From G963708325 sp963708325 (lineage in GTDB: Bacteria > Actinomycetota > Thermoleophilia > Solirubrobacterales > 70-9), in assembly GCA_963708325.1 (NCBI GenBank), contig OY970203.1, forward strand, positions 1,922,001 through 1,986,000: a stretch of DNA of 64,000 bases, given 5' to 3'. Of the stretch, positions 55,521 to 63,759 are shown piece by piece. How positions within the stretch are numbered: the first letter of the stretch is position 1; each line of letters starts with the position of its first letter. Both the position numbers and the translations under genes were made by a program. The notes below the pieces were generated by a model that was not told where the DNA came from, did no database searches, and worked only from the letters and a program-made list of their open reading frames with translations.

Positions 55521-55857
55521 CACCGCCGCGGGCAAGATCAAGGACCTGCTCGCCGGCCAGGAGGACGCCTCCGAGCAGGCGCTGCGCGTCGCCGTGCGCG
55601 GCGGCGGCTGCTCCGGCTTCCAGTACGCGCTCGCCTTCGACAGGGTGCGCGACGACGACTTCGTGCTCGACGACAAGGGCGTCCGGGTGGCGGTCGACAA
55701 GACCAGCATGCAGTTCGTGTTCGGGTCCGAGGTGGACTACGTCGAGGGCCTCCAGGGCGCCGGCTTCTCGGTCAACAACCCGAACGTCGTCGCCGCCTGC
55801 GGCTGCGGCTCCTCGTTCCAGGTGCGCGAGGACGCGGCCGAGCAGGCCAGCGTCTAG
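55486..55857 (+). CDS. A-type iron-sulfur carrier (HesB/IscA/ErpA family)
   Basis: 123 aa; ATG 55486 has a GGAGG ribosome-binding site at the right distance, better than TTG 55477. ITLTDTAAGKIKDLLAGQ, LRVAVRGGGCSGFQYALAFD, DFVLDDKGVRVAVDKTSMQFVFGSEVDYVEGLQGAGFSVNNPNVVAACGCGSSF: the three cluster Cys (42, 105, 107) in C-x62-C-x-C are conserved. Transfers Fe-S clusters to client proteins such as biotin synthase. A TACAAT box at 55472-55477 could be a separate -10. Starts inside the end of the thioredoxin-fold gene. Confidence 0.94.
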   Translation: METPDAVITLTDTAAGKIKDLLAGQEDASEQALRVAVRGGGCSGFQYALAFDRVRDDDFVLDDKGVRVAVDKTSMQFVFGSEVDYVEGLQGAGFSVNNPNVVAACGCGSSFQVREDAAEQASV

Positions 55858-55871
55858 CACCTCCGGAGCGC

Positions 55872-57545
55872 TCACTCGCAGCGGGCGCGCGAGTGGGAGA
55901 TCGCCTCCCAGGCACGCTCCGGCGACACGGAGATCGCGATGCGAACGATCCCGGGCTGCTCGGCGCTCACCCGCGTCCAGTGCCCGGCCTCGCTGACGCA
56001 GGCCGAGCCGGCCGTCACCGACCAGTAGGGCGTGAACCGCAGGCGCACCTTGAAGCTGCCCGGCCGGATCACCCGCAGGGCGAACGACTGCGCGCCCAGC
56101 GCTTCGAGCCGCGCCGCGCCGCTGCCGTCGCGCAGGACCAGCGGGCGCGCGTCCCTGACCTCGTAGACGCGCCAATGGGCCGACTCCCAGCGCAGCCGCA
56201 GGAAGTCGGGCGGACGCAGCAGCAGCCTCTGCTCGCCGCGGGCCGAATAGTCGGGCCGGGCGTCGGGCAGGGCGACGTAGCGGATGCCGTTTCGTTGCAG
56301 CCAGCGGCGGTACGGCTCCGCCGACAGGCTGCGCTGGTAGAAGATGTCGTCGCGGGTGCTGTCGATCTGGCGCAGCCAGCCGCGGGCGAGGTCGAAGCGT
56401 GGCGCCAGGTAGGCGGACTCCCAGTGGTTCGAGGTGGGCGGCACCTCGATCCGGGTGCGATGGCCGTCGTGCGCGCGCAGCCAGTCGGCGACGGGCCGGT
56501 AGTAGGCCGCCGCCGTGGAGGGATCGTCGCTGCTTCGCACCACCGCGCGGACGCCGCCGAGCACCTGCCAATAGAGGCTGCCGAGCAGCACGGCGGCGAC
56601 GGCCAGCCGCGAGACATGCGGCCTGCGCGCGAGCAGGATCGCTGCCAGCACGGGGCCTCCGAAGAGGGCCCCGAGGCGGATCGCGTTTCCCCCCAGTGGG
56701 TTCGGGATCAGCCAGGCGGCCACCCCGGCTGCGAGGTAGACCCAGACCACGGCGCGAAACTCGCGCTCCCCGGGTGCATCGCGCGTCACGTACAGGGCCC
56801 CGGCGCACCACAACGGGATCGCGACGAACGACGAGAACACGAACGGGAACCGGCCGCTCTCGGGAAAGGCAAGGTTGAGCGTCCCGACGAGCGCCAGGGC
56901 GACCGCGCCGCAGGCAAAGGCGCCGGCCCGCCCGCGCCTGCCCGCGATTGCGCCCGCGGCGACGACGCCGGCGAGGAACGCGCCCGCGACCGGGCTGGCG
57001 AGGGCGCAGCCGGCGGCGGCGGCCAGCGCCCAGCCCCGGCGCCTGCGCTGCAGGCAGAGCAGGCAGAACAGCCCCCAGGCGACGCCGAAGGCGAAGGTGA
57101 GCTGGCCGCCCGCGAGCAGGCTCGCCGCGCCGAAGCCGAACCACACGGTGGCCCAGGCGGCGGGCGCGCCCCAGCGAGCGCGGACGATGCGGTCGAACAG
57201 GTAGGCGGAGAGCACGACGGAGACGGCGCCGAGCAGTTGCGGGCCGACCAGCGCCGCCAGCGGGGGAAAGAGAACGCTGTAGGTGAGCGTGTAGTGGCCC
57301 CCGTACCAGCTCCCGTTCCACACGGCGAGCCCGTTCGCCTCGAACAGCTTCGTCCGGAAGACCTGGGCGGCGAGGTCGGCGACGTGCGGGTTCCACGCCA
57401 GCAGCAGGCCCGTCAGCAACGTGCTCACGGCGACGGCCGGGACCCAGGTCCAGCGCGCGATCGACGCGCTCGCCGGAATCAGCCCACCGGTGGAGGCGGT
57501 CGGGTCATCCCAGGCGATCACCGGTTCCTGGCTCAAGGGCGGCAA
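55872..57545 (-). CDS. Polytopic membrane protein, glycosyltransferase-C-like topology
   Basis: 557 aa. About 9-10 membrane helices in the first 340 residues (AVAVSTLLTGLLLAW, LAALVGPQLLGAVSVVLSAYLF, LTFAFGVAWGLFCLLCL and so on), then a soluble C-terminal domain of about 220 aa (IEVPPTSNHWESAYLAPRFDLARGWLRQID, FYQRSLSAEPYRRWLQRNGIRYVALPDARPDYSARGE). The layout, with a soluble domain read as ..YVALPDA.., is common in uncharacterised actinobacterial membrane proteins related to GT-C/YfhO types, but no catalytic motif is clear. Start uncertain: TTG 57545, or TTG/GTG a few codons in. Confidence 0.7.
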   Translation of the reverse strand: MPPLSQEPVIAWDDPTASTGGLIPASASIARWTWVPAVAVSTLLTGLLLAWNPHVADLAAQVFRTKLFEANGLAVWNGSWYGGHYTLTYSVLFPPLAALVGPQLLGAVSVVLSAYLFDRIVRARWGAPAAWATVWFGFGAASLLAGGQLTFAFGVAWGLFCLLCLQRRRRGWALAAAAGCALASPVAGAFLAGVVAAGAIAGRRGRAGAFACGAVALALVGTLNLAFPESGRFPFVFSSFVAIPLWCAGALYVTRDAPGEREFRAVVWVYLAAGVAAWLIPNPLGGNAIRLGALFGGPVLAAILLARRPHVSRLAVAAVLLGSLYWQVLGGVRAVVRSSDDPSTAAAYYRPVADWLRAHDGHRTRIEVPPTSNHWESAYLAPRFDLARGWLRQIDSTRDDIFYQRSLSAEPYRRWLQRNGIRYVALPDARPDYSARGEQRLLLRPPDFLRLRWESAHWRVYEVRDARPLVLRDGSGAARLEALGAQSFALRVIRPGSFKVRLRFTPYWSVTAGSACVSEAGHWTRVSAEQPGIVRIAISVSPERAWEAISHSRARCE

Positions 57546-57596
57546 CGATCGTATTCGAGCGGCGCGGACCGAAGCCGGCGGCGCGCGTTGGGGCGC

Positions 57597-58973
57597 TCAG
57601 CCGGTCTCGACCGGGTGGCCCTCGCGGCGCCAGGTGGGTATTCCGCCCCGCCCGACGTGGACCACGCGCTCGAAGCCCTCCCGCTGCAGGATCGAGGCGG
57701 CGAGGCCGCTGCGCTTGCCGCCGCTGCACACTGCGGCGATCTCACGATCTCGCGGCAGCTCGCTCAGCCGCGAGGCCAGCTCCTGATAGGGGATGTTGAG
57801 GGACCCCGGTATGTGGCCGTCGTGCCACTCCCCCTCGTCGCGGACGTCGAGCACCACGGTGCCGTCCGCCGCGAGCCGGTCGGCGAGCGCGCCGGGCTCG
57901 ATCATCGGCACGCGGCTCACGTTGCGGCCCTCCGAGCGCCACGCGGTCATCCCGCCGGAGAGATATCCACGCACGCGGATTCCCACCGAGGCGAGCAGTT
58001 CGGCCGCCTCGAGCTCGTAGCCGTCGGAGGCGGCGATCACGACCACCTCGGCATCCGCCGGCACCACGCTAGCCACCTTGGTCGCGAACCCGGTGTCGTA
58101 GGCCGAGGCACTGATCGCTCCGGGGACGTGGGCCTCGTCGAACTGGTCGTTGGTGCGGGCGTCGACGAGCACCGCGCCGCCGGCGATCGCCTCCTCGACC
58201 GCGTGCGGCGACAGCGGCGCCGGCGTGCCCAGGTCCGCCAGCAGCGGACCCCGGTTGAGCCCCACGATCCGCTCCACGTTGGGGGGCCTGCGGCCGATCG
58301 TCGCGACGGCGTCGGCGACGAACTCGTCCTCGCTCTCGAAGCGAAGGGCGCGGTTGTGGGCGCGCTCGAACCCGATTGTCGACGAAGTCTTCTCGTCGAT
58401 CCCGGCGCTGCCGCACAGCGATCCGCCGAGGTGCCCGGGCCAAACCTCGACCTCGTCGGGCAGGGCCAGCAGCCTGTCGTGGAGCGAGTGGAATATCCCG
58501 GCGGCGCCCTCGCGGCGGTCGATCGCGAGGTCGGGGCGGGCGACGTCGCCGACGAAGAGCGAGTCGCCGGTGAGGACCGCCCAGGGCGCGCCGCCGCGTC
58601 CCGCGTCGCGCAGCAGAAAGGCCGTGTGCTCGGGCCGGTGGCCGGGGGTGTGGATCGCCTCGATCGCGAGGTCGCCGATCTCGAGCTTCCAGCCGTCGGA
58701 GAACGGCTCGTGCTCGTACTCGGCAGCGGCGAGCTCGTGAACGTGGATCGTTGCCCCGGTGGCCTGGGCGAGGCGGCCGTGGCCGGAGACATGGTCGGCG
58801 TGGTTGTGCGTCTCCAGCACGTGCGCGATGCGCACGTCGTGCAGCCGCCCCAGCTGCAGGTAGGGCTCGACGTTCCACTGTGGGTCCACCACCGCGGCGG
58901 CGCCGGCGTGGGAGTCGGCGAGGAAGTAGGAGGCGCAGCCTAGGTCCTCGTGCAGGACCTGCCGGAACAGCAT
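57597..58973 (-). CDS. MBL-fold persulfide dioxygenase-like protein with two rhodanese domains
   Basis: 458 aa. Residues about 1-235: MBL domain with ETHNHADHVSGHGRLA, HTPGHRPEHTAFLL and LTGDSLFVGDVARPDL, the ETHE1/persulfide-dioxygenase pattern, plus the VWPGHLGGSLCG block. Two rhodanese domains follow (about 260-350 and 365-458). The second has the active Cys in AAVCSGGKRSGLAAS; the first lacks it (VVIAASDGYELEAAE). Handles sulfane sulfur in the cytosol: persulfide oxidation linked to sulfur transfer. It lies 4 nt after the Grx-BolA pair in the same direction. Confidence 0.88.
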   Translation of the reverse strand: MLFRQVLHEDLGCASYFLADSHAGAAAVVDPQWNVEPYLQLGRLHDVRIAHVLETHNHADHVSGHGRLAQATGATIHVHELAAAEYEHEPFSDGWKLEIGDLAIEAIHTPGHRPEHTAFLLRDAGRGGAPWAVLTGDSLFVGDVARPDLAIDRREGAAGIFHSLHDRLLALPDEVEVWPGHLGGSLCGSAGIDEKTSSTIGFERAHNRALRFESEDEFVADAVATIGRRPPNVERIVGLNRGPLLADLGTPAPLSPHAVEEAIAGGAVLVDARTNDQFDEAHVPGAISASAYDTGFATKVASVVPADAEVVVIAASDGYELEAAELLASVGIRVRGYLSGGMTAWRSEGRNVSRVPMIEPGALADRLAADGTVVLDVRDEGEWHDGHIPGSLNIPYQELASRLSELPRDREIAAVCSGGKRSGLAASILQREGFERVVHVGRGGIPTWRREGHPVETG

Positions 58974-58975
58974 CG

Positions 58976-59368
58976 CTACTCGATCTGCATCGGCGGGCTC
59001 TGCTGCGGGTCAGGCGGCGCCGCCGGCGGCGCCGCCGCGATCTCGGGCTGCTCGACGCCGATCAGCCCCGCCAGCTCGCCCGACTCGAACATCTCCTCGA
59101 CGATGTCGCAGCCGCCGACCAGCTCGCCGTTGACATAGAGCTGCGGGAAGGTGCGCCAGTCCGAGATCTCGCCGGTCACCTGGCGGAGCGGCTCCAGCGC
59201 CGGCAGCACGTCGATCGCTCCGTACTCGCAGTCGAGCGCCTCCAGAACGCCGACAACCCGCATCGAGAACCCGCAGCGCGGCGCGTCGGGGGTCCCCTTC
59301 ATGAACAGCAGGACCCTGTTCTCGGCGATCAGCTCGGTGACCTTCTCCTTCAGCGTCGGGTCGCTCAT
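58976..59368 (-). CDS. Monothiol glutaredoxin (Grx4/GrxD type)
   Basis: 130 aa. CGFS-type glutaredoxin: VLLFMKGTPDAPRCGFSMRVVGVLEAL with the cluster-binding Cys 32, WRTFPQLYVNGELVGGCDIVEEMFESGEL (cis-Pro and glutathione-binding loop). The core ends near residue 105, followed by a Pro/Ala-rich tail (AAAPPAAPPDPQQSPP). Binds a glutathione-ligated 2Fe-2S cluster and works with BolA, whose gene overlaps by 4 nt (ATGA). The pair, next to an MBL-rhodanese gene, fits Fe-S/persulfide homeostasis. Confidence 0.95.
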   Translation of the reverse strand: MSDPTLKEKVTELIAENRVLLFMKGTPDAPRCGFSMRVVGVLEALDCEYGAIDVLPALEPLRQVTGEISDWRTFPQLYVNGELVGGCDIVEEMFESGELAGLIGVEQPEIAAAPPAAPPDPQQSPPMQIE

Positions 59369-59613
59369 CGCTGCGCCTCCTCCTCGTCGGGGGACATCGT
59401 CTTCACCGACAGCGCGTGGATCGTGCCGTCGTCCATCCGCTCCTGGACGGCCGCCTTGACCATCCGGTGCTGTTCGATCACGGAGCGGCCGGCGAACTGG
59501 GGGGCGCGCACGACAGCCCGCAGGTGATCGCCGCCGCCCTCGTCGAGCACGTCGACGTCGGCGCCCGGCAGGGCGGTCTCGATCAGCGCGCGCAACTCGC
59601 CCAGGTCGGCCAT
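59365..59613 (-). CDS. BolA family protein
   Basis: 82 aa. BolA fold: LRALIETALPGADVDVLDEGGGDHLRAVVRAPQFAGRSVIEQHRMVKAAVQERMDDGTIHALSVKTM. The HxMV-type end (EQHRMVK) holds the conserved His used for cluster binding with a monothiol glutaredoxin. Coupled to the CGFS glutaredoxin gene by an ATGA overlap, so a 1:1 complex is likely. The ATG lies 6 nt after TAGAAT, a good -10, so the operon is probably leaderless. Confidence 0.94.
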   Translation of the reverse strand: MADLGELRALIETALPGADVDVLDEGGGDHLRAVVRAPQFAGRSVIEQHRMVKAAVQERMDDGTIHALSVKTMSPDEEEAQR

Positions 59614-59619
59614 CGACCG

Positions 59620-59625
59620 ATTCTA
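59620..59625 (-). promoter_or_regulatory. -10 box TAGAAT of the bolA-grx operon
   Basis: TAGAAT on the minus strand ends 6 nt before the bolA ATG at 59613; a near-consensus -10 with room only for a leaderless mRNA. Confidence 0.5.
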
Positions 59626-59641
59626 GATGTAGGCGACGGGT

Positions 59642-60913
59642 TCAGGCGAGCAGCGGCAGCCGCAGGCCGATCACGAGCGCGCACAGGGCCAGCGCCCAGC
59701 CTCGCTGGGCGCGCCCCGGGACGAGGGCGGCGATCGGCAGAAGCCAGACGAGGTACCACGGCAGCAGATAGGTCGTCGTGACCAGGGCCGCGAAGACCGC
59801 CCAGCCCGCGTTCGCCAGCCAGTCCGCGCCGCGGATCGTGCGCCACAGCAGCACGGCCACGACCGCGACGAAGATCGCCGTTGCGAACGGTCTCAGCGTG
59901 GAGACCGCGATCGCGCCTCCGAGCGTGTCGCTGAGCGCCCTCGGCACGCTGTGCAGCGAGCCCTGGTGGGCCTCGTCGCCGATCACGCGCACGACGCTGA
60001 AAAGGTGCGTGCCGAAGACGGCGAGCGAGACGGCCGCGCCGGCGAGCGCGGCGGCGACCGCCCCGACCAGGCCCCGGCGCCGGTCGCCGCAGCCGATCAC
60101 GGCGAACGGCAGCAGCAGGGCCCCCGACGTCTTCACCGCGGCGGCGCCGACGATCGCGGCGGCGCCGCCTCCGTCGCGGCCGCCCAGCACCAGGTAGATC
60201 CCGGCCATCGCCAGCAGCATCATCGCCAGGTCGTTGTGGGCGCCGCCGACCGCGAACACGAGCACGACCGGGTTGAGGCCGAAGAACAGCGCCGCGGGCA
60301 GCGGCTCGCGCCCGAGCCGCTCCGCGCACAGCCAGACGAGCCGCGTGCAGCCGAGGCTCGCCGCCGCCATCAGCGCCTTGTAGAGCCACAGCGAGGCGCT
60401 CAGCGAGAGCGGCGCCAGAGCGTAGGTGGTGAGGGTGAACAGCGGTCCATAGGCGCTGGTCGAATGCTGCCAGCCGATGTAGGGAAAGGACCCATCGGCG
60501 GGGGCGGCCGCGAGCGGGTGCTGGTAGGGGTTGAGCCCGTGCAGCACCTCGAGCCGGGCGTATCCGAGGTAGTTGAAGACGTCCGACGAGAGCAGCGGCG
60601 GCGCCGCGAAGAAGATCAGGTTGAGGGCCACGATCGCCGCCAGGCCGGCGCGCACTGGCACCGAGGACGCGAGTGCGACGACGGCGAGGTAGCAGGCGCA
60701 GACGACCAGCAGCAGGACCACCAGGCCCGGTTGCGAGATCGCCGGCCCGACGTGCTGCAGGGGACCGCGCAGCTCGGAGGGATAGACGCCGTGGTTCGCC
60801 CGCACCCAGTCGAACACGGGGTCCGCGGCGACGGCCGACGCGAGCAGCAGCGAGGCGGCGACCATCACGGCGAGCACCGCGACGGCGACCCTCGCCCGCT
60901 GTGGCGCGCTCAT
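59642..60913 (-). CDS. Membrane mannosyltransferase-like protein (GT-C, GT87/MptA-type)
   Basis: 423 aa from ATG 60913. About 11-12 membrane helices. The first extracytoplasmic loop carries LLSSDVFNYLGYARLEVLHGLNPYQHPL, with an Asp in a D-x-F-N-Y setting, the pattern of polyprenyl-phosphate-mannose-dependent alpha-mannosyltransferases; also AYGPLFTLTTYAL and GLNPVVLVFAVGGAHNDLAMMLLAMAGIYLVL. Likely adds a sugar to a lipoglycan on the outer face of the membrane. Divergent from another GT-C-type gene 28 nt away. Confidence 0.78.
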   Translation of the reverse strand: MSAPQRARVAVAVLAVMVAASLLLASAVAADPVFDWVRANHGVYPSELRGPLQHVGPAISQPGLVVLLLVVCACYLAVVALASSVPVRAGLAAIVALNLIFFAAPPLLSSDVFNYLGYARLEVLHGLNPYQHPLAAAPADGSFPYIGWQHSTSAYGPLFTLTTYALAPLSLSASLWLYKALMAAASLGCTRLVWLCAERLGREPLPAALFFGLNPVVLVFAVGGAHNDLAMMLLAMAGIYLVLGGRDGGGAAAIVGAAAVKTSGALLLPFAVIGCGDRRRGLVGAVAAALAGAAVSLAVFGTHLFSVVRVIGDEAHQGSLHSVPRALSDTLGGAIAVSTLRPFATAIFVAVVAVLLWRTIRGADWLANAGWAVFAALVTTTYLLPWYLVWLLPIAALVPGRAQRGWALALCALVIGLRLPLLA

Positions 60914-60941
60914 CGCGCGCCAGGATGGCAGACTGACCGCG

Positions 60942-62369
60942 ATGATCGCCGCGCGGAGCCCCGAGAGCGGCGCCCCGCGCGCGCAGCGGCCGGTGACGAT
61001 CGCGCTCGTGCTGATCGTCGCCCTCGCCGCGGTCCTGCGGGTCTCGGCCGCGCTCGATCCGAGCAAGGTCCCCCTGCCGGACTCGAAGCGGTACGAGCGC
61101 CTCGCTGCCGACCTCTACGAGCGGGGCACGTTCGGCGACCCCGGGATCGGCGACGCCAACGACTACTCGCCGGGCACCTCGCTGGTCGTGGCCGGCGTCT
61201 ACCACGCGACGGGCGGCGTCCACCCGGCGGCCGGCCGGGTCGTGCTCGCGCTGTTCAGCACGGCGACGGTGCTGATCGTTTTCCTGATCGGGCGCCGGCT
61301 GGTCGGACCCGAGCCGCGATGGCCACCGCTGGTCGGCGCCCTGCTGGTCGCGATCTACCCGGTGTTCCGCTCGTATGCCGGGATGACGATGAGCGAGCCG
61401 CTCGCCGTCTTCACCCTGTCCGCGACGGTGCTGGCGGCGCTGTGGGCCGACCGGCGGGGCAAGCCGCGGGCCTGGCTGCTTCCCGGCGCCCTGCTCGGCG
61501 CGACCGTCCTGGCGCGCCCCGACTACCTGCCGCTCGGCATCGCCCTGGCGGCGCTTGCCGCCGCTCGCACGATCCCGCGCGCCGGGCCCCGCGCCGCCGC
61601 CGCGGCCGCCGGGCTGGCGACCCTCGCCTTCGTCCTGCCTCTGGCGCCGTGGACGATCCGCAACCTCGGCGTGCACCACCGCTTCGTCCCGGTGTCGACG
61701 GGCGGCGGCAAGGCCCTGTTCATCGGCACGTTCCTGCCGGCCTACGACGGCCCGCTCGATCCGCCGCGCCTGAACGAGCGCCTGCGAGCCGAGCTGTTCG
61801 CGCGCTATCCGGGCACCCGGCGGCAGTTCCGCCGCCGCTACCCCGACCTCCCGGTGCGCGGCTCGACCGCCCAGGTGATGACCGTCGTCGCGCAGCGGCT
61901 CCACCCGGGCGAGCCCGTCGACCGTGCCTTCACGACGATGGCGCTGGACAACTTCGGCGACTACGCCGCGCCGCGGCCGCTGCACGCGATCTCGGTGGCC
62001 GCCCGCAAGGTCTGGTACTCGTGGTCCAACGGCGAGTACGGCTACTACCACCCGACGATGAGGAGGCGCGGCTGGGCCGCGTTGCACGTCGCGATCTGCG
62101 CGCTCGGGCTGTTCGGCCTGGCGGTCCTGGCCGTCCGCCGCCGCTGGGAGGCGCTGATGCTCGGCGCACTGCTCGCCTGGGGAGCGCTGCTGACCGCCCT
62201 GTTCATCCCCTCGCCGCGGCGCGTGCTCGTGCTGGTGCCGATGCTGGCGGCGCTTTGCTCGGTCGGGGTGGCGGCGCTCGACAGGCTGGCCCGCGAGCAG
62301 GCCGGGCGGCGGGCCCCTTTCAGCCGACCCCGATCCTGGCGGCCTCGAACATTTCGTCGATCCGCGTGA
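60942..62369 (+). CDS. GT39/ArnT-like glycosyltransferase family membrane protein
   Basis: 475 aa. An N-terminal helix (VTIALVLIVALAAVLRVSAAL), then a loop LPDSKRYERLAADLYERGTFGDPG with an Asp in a D-S-x-x-Y setting typical of the PMT_2/GT39 group, followed by DANDYSPGTSLVVAGVYHATGG, 8-9 further helices and a soluble loop of about 110 aa (about 270-380, rich in Arg/Tyr). Probably uses a polyprenyl-phosphate sugar donor on the extracytoplasmic side. Its last 50 nt overlap the convergent reductase gene; the Arg/Pro-rich tail (PFSRPRSWRPRTFRRSA) is that overlap. Confidence 0.78.
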   Translation: MIAARSPESGAPRAQRPVTIALVLIVALAAVLRVSAALDPSKVPLPDSKRYERLAADLYERGTFGDPGIGDANDYSPGTSLVVAGVYHATGGVHPAAGRVVLALFSTATVLIVFLIGRRLVGPEPRWPPLVGALLVAIYPVFRSYAGMTMSEPLAVFTLSATVLAALWADRRGKPRAWLLPGALLGATVLARPDYLPLGIALAALAAARTIPRAGPRAAAAAAGLATLAFVLPLAPWTIRNLGVHHRFVPVSTGGGKALFIGTFLPAYDGPLDPPRLNERLRAELFARYPGTRRQFRRRYPDLPVRGSTAQVMTVVAQRLHPGEPVDRAFTTMALDNFGDYAAPRPLHAISVAARKVWYSWSNGEYGYYHPTMRRRGWAALHVAICALGLFGLAVLAVRRRWEALMLGALLAWGALLTALFIPSPRRVLVLVPMLAALCSVGVAALDRLAREQAGRRAPFSRPRSWRPRTFRRSA

Positions 62370-63726
62370 ACTTGACGCGCGGCCGTCCCTCGGGCTCGCC
62401 GCGCTCCACCTCGGCCCGGTCGATCGCCTCCCAGCCCGCGAAGCTGACGAAGTCCGGCCGGCGCTCGGCCAGCAGCTCCTCGATCGCCTCCGGCTGCGGC
62501 GCCGCGGGCCGCGGCACCCGCCTGGCTGCGACGTCCTCGAGCAGCCCGTCAACCGTCTCCTGGGCGTCCTTCTTGTTCGTGCCGATCACCCCCGAGGGGC
62601 CGCGTTTGATCCAGCCGACGGCGTACTGGCCCTCGAGGTGGGTGCCGTCGGGACCGAGCACGCGGCCGCCCTCGTTGGGAATCGTGCCGCGGTCGTCGTC
62701 GAAGGGGACGCCCTCGATCGGCGTGCCCCTGTAGCCCACCGAGCGCAGCACCAGGCCGGCGGCGATCGTCTCGCGCCTGCCGCTGTCGCGTGCGCGCAGG
62801 ACGCCGGCGTCGTCGGCGACCAGCTCGTTGTGCCCCACCTCGACGGCCTCGACCCGGGCGTCGCCCCTGATCTCCACCGGGGAGAGGAGGAAGCGCAGCT
62901 CGATCGACTTGCTCTTGCCGGCCGGCTTGCGGGTCGAGAACTCAGTCAGGATCTCGACGTTCTTGCGCGCGGTGATGTCGGCCTCGTCGGAGTCGAGGTA
63001 GGCGGCGCTCGCCGCGTCCAGCTCGACCTCGGCCGGATCGACGATCACGTCGGCGTCGCGCATCTCCCCGAGCTCCTTGATCTCCGGGTTGGTGAAGGCC
63101 GCCTGGGCGGGCCCGCGGCGCCCGAGGACGCAGATCTCGCGGATCCGCGATTCGGCCAGCGCCTCGATCGCGTGGTCGGCCGTGTCGGTCAGGCGCAGCT
63201 CGTCGAGTCCGAGCGCGAGCATTCGCGCCACGTCCATCGCCACGTTGCCGTTGCCGATCACGACCGCGCGCTCGCAGGAGAGGTCGAACTCGGCGTCGGC
63301 GTAGTCGGGGTGGGCGTTGTACCAGCCGACGAACGCGGTCGCCGGATGGCTGCCGGGGAGGTCCTCGCCGAGGATGCCGAGATGGCGGTCCGTCTCGGCC
63401 CCGTAGGCGTAGACGACGGCGTGGTAGCGCTCGGCCAGCTCGGCGGCGGATACGTCGGCGCCGATCTCGACACCGCCGAAGAACCGGAACCCATCGCGCG
63501 CAGCCGTCTTGGCGTAGACGCGGATCACCGACTTGATCTTCGGGTGGTCGGGCGCGACCCCGCCGCGGACGAGCCCGAACGGCGTCGGAAGGCGGTCGAA
63601 CATGTCCACCTGGACCGCCGCGTCGTCGCTGCGAAGGAGCTGCTCGCTCGCGTAGAAGCCGGCCGGACCGGAGCCGACGATCGCGACGCGAAGGGGGTTG
63701 TCGTGGCTGCCTGGCTGGTCGCTCAT
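62320..63726 (-). CDS. FprA-like ferredoxin/NADP+ reductase
   Basis: 468 aa. Adrenodoxin-reductase-like: RVAIVGSGPAGFYASEQLL (FAD), VDMFDRLPTPFGLVRGGVAPDHPKIKSV (family signature PTPFGLVRxGVAPDH), ERAVVIGNGNVAMDVARMLAL (NADP), VLGRRGPAQAAFTNPEIKEL, VGYRGTPIEGVPFDDDRGTIPNEGGRV and YAVGWIKRGPSGVIGTNKKDAQETV (GWIKRGPxGVIGTNK). Transfers electrons from NADPH to ferredoxin. The C-terminus is slightly extended. 34 nt downstream of the hemQ-like stop in the same direction. Confidence 0.93.
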   Translation of the reverse strand: MSDQPGSHDNPLRVAIVGSGPAGFYASEQLLRSDDAAVQVDMFDRLPTPFGLVRGGVAPDHPKIKSVIRVYAKTAARDGFRFFGGVEIGADVSAAELAERYHAVVYAYGAETDRHLGILGEDLPGSHPATAFVGWYNAHPDYADAEFDLSCERAVVIGNGNVAMDVARMLALGLDELRLTDTADHAIEALAESRIREICVLGRRGPAQAAFTNPEIKELGEMRDADVIVDPAEVELDAASAAYLDSDEADITARKNVEILTEFSTRKPAGKSKSIELRFLLSPVEIRGDARVEAVEVGHNELVADDAGVLRARDSGRRETIAAGLVLRSVGYRGTPIEGVPFDDDRGTIPNEGGRVLGPDGTHLEGQYAVGWIKRGPSGVIGTNKKDAQETVDGLLEDVAARRVPRPAAPQPEAIEELLAERRPDFVSFAGWEAIDRAEVERGEPEGRPRVKFTRIDEMFEAARIGVG

Positions 63727-63759
63727 TGCGGGACGGACCGGGGGAGAGGACCGAAGAGG

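Noticed and set aside
55893..58943. 1016-aa plus-strand frame opposite the membrane protein and MBL-rhodanese genes
   Set aside because: Low-complexity Arg/Gly/Asp composition with no domain, while the minus strand has convincing proteins over the same span.
59583..62552. 989-aa minus-strand and 927-aa plus-strand frames across the GT-C genes
   Set aside because: Compositional shadows; hydrophobic, motif-bearing proteins are encoded in other frames at the same positions.
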